The notes under the pieces: model-generated
What the model was told of the DNA's origin: nothing
The model's input: only the letters and a program-made list of their open reading frames with translations
Databases searched by the model: none
Shown here: in pieces, positions 4,671 to 6,692 of the stretch
How the letters are laid out: every line of letters starts with the position of its first letter
Position numbering within the stretch: the first letter of the stretch is position 1
Translations under genes and position numbers: made by a program
NCBI GenBank assembly: GCA_000997105.1
Contig: LCEJ01000067.1
Coordinates: 2,619 to 9,310 of the forward strand
DNA: 6,692 nt
From: Candidatus Daviesbacteria bacterium GW2011_GWA2_42_7
GTDB lineage: Bacteria > Patescibacteriota > Microgenomatia > Daviesbacterales > UBA10151
Direction of reading: 5' to 3'

Positions 4671-5438
4671 ATGTCAGGTCACAGTAAGTGGAGTACAATC
4701 AAACGGGCAAAGGGGGCGACGGATATAAAGCGTAGCCAGACATTTACCAAAATTGCCAATGTTATCTCCATTGCTGCGCGTTTAGGCAGCTCTGGTGACC
4801 CTGATTCCAATCCCCGGTTGCGTATGGCCCTAGAATCTGCCCGGAAGGTAAATATGCCCAAGGAAAACGTCCAGAGGGCCATCGACCGCGGCTTAGGCAA
4901 GTTACCCGGGCAGATGCTTGAGGAAGTGGTTTACGAGGGCTTTGGGCCCGGCAGGGTGGCTTTTATTGTGGAGGGGGTGACGGATAATAGGCTTCGGACT
5001 ACTTCGGAGATTAAAAACACCTTTGAGCGGGCAGGGGGGGCTTTGGGGGGGCAGGGGAGTGTTTTATATATGTTTGATAAGAAAGGGGAAATAAGGGTTA
5101 AGGGTTCAGGGTCTAGGGTTAATGAGGATGAAATGCTTGAGCTAATAGATCTGGGGGCAGAGGATGTAGAGGATTATATTGAAGACGGAATACAAAGGTA
5201 TTTGGTATATATAGGAAGCCCAGAACTAAATACTATGGGTACAAAAATTACCCAGGCTGGATTTGTGGTAGAATCGGCAGAATTGACCTATAAACCCAAT
5301 ACTTTGGTAAATATTTCGGATAAAGGGGTGGCGGAGAAGGTATTGGGCTTTGCGGAAAAGCTGGAGGATTTGGATGATGTGCAAAAGGTGTATGCTAATT
5401 TTGATATACCAGAAGAGTTATTAGTTGGTGGTTCATAG
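4671..5438 (+). CDS. yebC: YebC/PmpR family translation or regulatory factor
   Basis: A full-length member (255 residues; the family is usually about 240-250). Hallmarks in order are MSGHSKWSTIKRAKG (1-15), the DPDSNPRLR segment (43-51), NMPKENVQRAIDRG (61-74), VYEGFGPGRVAFIVEGVTDNR (87-107), TSEIKNTFERAGGALGGQGS (111-130), VLYMFDKKGEI, and a C-terminal DDVQKVYANFDIPEE (235-249). YebC proteins were first described as transcriptional regulators (PmpR), and more recent work shows bacterial and mitochondrial (TACO1) members relieving ribosome stalling at proline-rich stretches. The gene lies 56 nt before ruvC, the conserved yebC-ruvC neighbourhood. The final residues LLVGGS and the TAG stop are encoded by a heptamer repeat that continues into the spacer, so the extreme C terminus appears to be shaped by that repeat. 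The start is fixed by the invariant MSGHSKW. Confidence 0.96.
   Translation: MSGHSKWSTIKRAKGATDIKRSQTFTKIANVISIAARLGSSGDPDSNPRLRMALESARKVNMPKENVQRAIDRGLGKLPGQMLEEVVYEGFGPGRVAFIVEGVTDNRLRTTSEIKNTFERAGGALGGQGSVLYMFDKKGEIRVKGSGSRVNEDEMLELIDLGAEDVEDYIEDGIQRYLVYIGSPELNTMGTKITQAGFVVESAELTYKPNTLVNISDKGVAEKVLGFAEKLEDLDDVQKVYANFDIPEELLVGGS
5029..5057 (+). other. G-quadruplex-forming motif inside yebC
   Basis: Four G tracts of 3, 7, 7 and 4 bases lie at 5029-5031, 5034-5040, 5045-5051 and 5054-5057, separated by loops of 2, 4 and 2 nt, which satisfies the usual G3+N1-7 definition. It is on the coding strand, so both the mRNA and non-template DNA could fold. It encodes the conserved AGGALGGQG segment using only GGG glycine codons, so the tracts come from synonymous choice as well as protein constraint. 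Confidence 0.6.
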
Positions 5439-5491
5439 TTGGTAGAAAGAATTTCTGAACTATGAACTATAAACTCTGAACCGTGAACTAG
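5422..5491. repeat. Inverted heptamer array between yebC and ruvC
   Basis: Read left to right, three heptamers of the TAGTTCA type occur in phase (TAGTTGG 5422, TGGTTCA 5429, TAGTTGG 5436), then TAGAAAG (5443), a short centre, and five in-phase heptamers of the complementary type (TGAACTA 5456, TGAACTA 5463, TAAACTC 5470, TGAACCG 5477, TGAACTA 5484), closing with G at 5491. GTTCATAGTT (5431-5440) pairs perfectly with AACTATGAAC (5458-5467), and AGAAA (5444-5448) with TTTCT (5452-5456), giving a long hairpin across the yebC stop. No U tract follows, so it is not a classical terminator. The array ends 3 nt before the ruvC ATG. Confidence 0.85.
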
Positions 5492-5494
5492 ATT

Positions 5495-6028
5495 ATGATA
5501 ATTTTAGGCATTGACCCGGGTACAGCTACAACAGGATATGGTTTAATTAAGGTCCCTGATGATATTTTAGGCAGGGAATTTGACTATGGTATAGAACTAA
5601 TCACTTATGGCAATATCAGTACCTCCAAGGACCACTTAGCCCAAGACCGGTTACTGCAGATCCATAGGGAGCTTAAGGGGGTTATTGCCAAATATAAGCC
5701 GGAATTGATCGTGATTGAGTTGCTTTTTTTCGGGGCTAATACCAGGACAGCTATTGCTGTGGGGCAGGCGAGGGGAGTGATAATGCTGGCAGCAGCAGAG
5801 TACCGTGTACCTATTCATGAATACACCGGCCCCCAGGTGAAATTAATGGTAGCAGGTTCAGGCAGGGCTGACAAAAACCAGGTCCATGACGGAGTCAGGA
5901 AGTTTCTTGGGACACCGGGACGGAGGAAGAATAAACTGAAAGTAAATTGGAAAGGTGGGCACTTGGATGATGCCACAGATGCTTTGGCCATTGCCATTTG
6001 CCATGTATTAAAATTAGCAGCAAAGTAG
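5495..6028 (+). CDS. ruvC: Crossover junction endodeoxyribonuclease RuvC
   Basis: The Holliday-junction resolvase, which as a dimer nicks four-way DNA junctions symmetrically during recombinational repair, working with the RuvAB branch-migration motor. The length, 177 residues, is near the family norm. The RNase H-like fold shows its four acidic catalytic residues: Asp7 in ILGIDPGTATTGYG (3-16), Glu75 in IVIELLFFGANTRTA (72-86), and Asp159/Asp162 in HLDDATDALAIAICH (156-170). The QARGVIMLAA helix (91-100) and the YTGPQVKLMVAGSGRADKNQV segment (110-130) also match. No ruvA or ruvB is seen here; the next gene is a membrane protein. There is no Shine-Dalgarno sequence; the start follows the heptamer array directly and is fixed by the MIILGIDPG opening. 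The TAG stop is the first unit of the next heptamer array. It may be cotranscribed with yebC through the 56-nt spacer. Confidence 0.96.
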   Translation: MIILGIDPGTATTGYGLIKVPDDILGREFDYGIELITYGNISTSKDHLAQDRLLQIHRELKGVIAKYKPELIVIELLFFGANTRTAIAVGQARGVIMLAAAEYRVPIHEYTGPQVKLMVAGSGRADKNQVHDGVRKFLGTPGRRKNKLKVNWKGGHLDDATDALAIAICHVLKLAAK

Positions 6029-6110
6029 TTATTAGTTCATGGTTTATAGTTCATAGAAATATAAAAAATCCATGAACAATGAACTAAGAGCGAAGCGTAC
6101 TATGAACTAG
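6026..6110. repeat. Inverted heptamer array between ruvC and the membrane protein gene
   Basis: It has the same plan as the array before ruvC. Heptamers in phase are TAGTTAT (6026, its TAG being the ruvC stop), TAGTTCA (6033), TGGTTTA (6040), TAGTTCA (6047) and TAGAAAT (6054). After an AT-rich centre come TGAACAA (6073) and TGAACTA (6080), a 16-nt insert, then TGAACTA (6103) and G at 6110. TTAGTTCAT (6032-6040) pairs perfectly with ATGAACTAA (6079-6087), and GTTCATGG (6035-6042) alternatively with CCATGAAC (6070-6077). It ends 3 nt before the next ATG. No U-tract terminator is evident. Confidence 0.85.
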
Positions 6111-6113
6111 TTT

Positions 6114-6692
6114 ATGAAATTTGATTTAAACTTTGGGCTAGATAAGCGCCGGAAGATTATTGCGGCTTCGGGGATTTTATCCCTGGGGCTTTTATCCACC
6201 CAGCTGGTGCCTTTTTACCTGACTTACAAGTTTATCTATGGTTTAACTTTCCTGGCTTACCTTTTATCACTTTGGGCGCTTTGGGAAGGGGTAAGTAAAT
6301 TGAAGGCGGTAGTGCTGATGATTTTGCCTACCTTTTTTGCGCTGGCTGTGGCCAGTTACTACTTTTTATTGCCTGTCCGTTGGCTAACCAGGTTGCCGGT
6401 GGCGGCAGTTTTTGCAGTGACCTTTTATACACTGCTTTTGTCCCAAAATGTCTTTAATGTTGCCTCCATCAGGACTATCCCTTTGTACCGTGCTGCCTCA
6501 ACGACTGTCTTTATATTGACTCTTTTAACCTCATACCTTTTGTTTAACGTTATGTTTTCTTTCAATATGTTTTTTGTCTGGAACGGGGTTTGGGTGTTTT
6601 TAATCAGTTTTCCATTGATTTTGCATGTAGTTTGGTCTATTGATATGGAAGGGTTATCCAGCCTGGTGTTAGTTTATTCATTGCTTTTATCA
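6114..6692 (+). CDS. Polytopic membrane protein, N-terminal part (runs off the window)
   Basis: The frame stays open from ATG at 6114 to the end of the window (193 codons, no stop), so the C terminus is missing. After a short charged N terminus (MKFDLNFGLDKRRK) it is almost wholly hydrophobic, with membrane segments at roughly residues 14-32, 38-57, 64-86, 94-112, 128-148 and 155-175, and a seventh starting near 180. Short basic loops (for example around 61-64, 89-93 and 120-126) suggest cytoplasmic turns. I do not recognise the family and see no transporter or enzyme motif; it is probably a lineage-specific integral membrane protein. The start follows the second heptamer array by 3 nt, has no Shine-Dalgarno sequence, and sits in the same sequence context as the ruvC start (TGAACTAG, three bases, ATG). 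Confidence 0.75.
   Translation, partial: MKFDLNFGLDKRRKIIAASGILSLGLLSTQLVPFYLTYKFIYGLTFLAYLLSLWALWEGVSKLKAVVLMILPTFFALAVASYYFLLPVRWLTRLPVAAVFAVTFYTLLLSQNVFNVASIRTIPLYRAASTTVFILTLLTSYLLFNVMFSFNMFFVWNGVWVFLISFPLILHVVWSIDMEGLSSLVLVYSLLLS

Noticed and set aside
5428..5470. Intrinsic terminator after yebC
   Set aside because: The hairpin is long but AT-rich and has no T tract after it; the heptamer-array explanation fits better.
5422..6110. CRISPR array
   Set aside because: The repeats are 7 bp, tandem and without unique spacers of uniform length, and no cas gene is present.

Overview
The window looks like a piece of a bacterial chromosome from a Candidate Phyla Radiation (Patescibacteria) lineage, most likely within the Microgenomates. 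This is inference. It rests on the style of the proteins (short lineage-restricted membrane proteins, a degenerate LCP/LytR_C protein, a CPR-like YebC next to RuvC), the moderate GC content, the tight packing, and several start codons with almost no 5' leader. TAA, TAG and TGA all serve as stops, so nothing suggests the recoded UGA of Gracilibacteria.

Region 1 (1-1145) looks accessory. It holds a GC-rich N-terminal fragment of a family 2 glycosyltransferase whose C-terminal part has been lost or replaced. Next comes an AT-rich hicBA-type toxin-antitoxin pair with its own promoter and a possible autoregulatory inverted repeat. The stretch 1050-1096 shows no recognisable element.

Region 2 (1146-3803) is a co-directional set of mostly uncharacterised genes: a 222-residue charged protein, a 53-residue two-helix membrane peptide, a 42-residue basic peptide, a membrane-anchored LCP-like/LytR_C protein and a 194-residue single-pass membrane protein. 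The last three are joined by a 1-nt TAATG overlap and a 1-nt gap, so they probably form one translationally coupled cell-envelope operon. The two small genes are easily missed.

Region 3 (3800-4670) is a TPR protein on the minus strand. It converges on region 2 with a 4-nt overlap of stop codons and diverges from yebC. The divergent spacer carries three copies of a 9-bp word (GTGCGATAT or its complement) placed between the two candidate -35 boxes, which suggests shared regulation.

Region 4 (4671-6692) is yebC, ruvC and the start of a polytopic membrane protein. The yebC-ruvC pairing is an old bacterial arrangement linking a translation/regulatory factor with the Holliday-junction resolvase. 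Both spacers flanking ruvC are built from inverted arrays of a heptamer (TAGTTCA on one arm, TGAACTA on the other). These arrays supply the stop codons of yebC and ruvC and end directly before the next start codon. This is the most unusual structure in the window. I found no tRNA, rRNA, CRISPR array or transposase gene, and no convincing classical intrinsic terminator.
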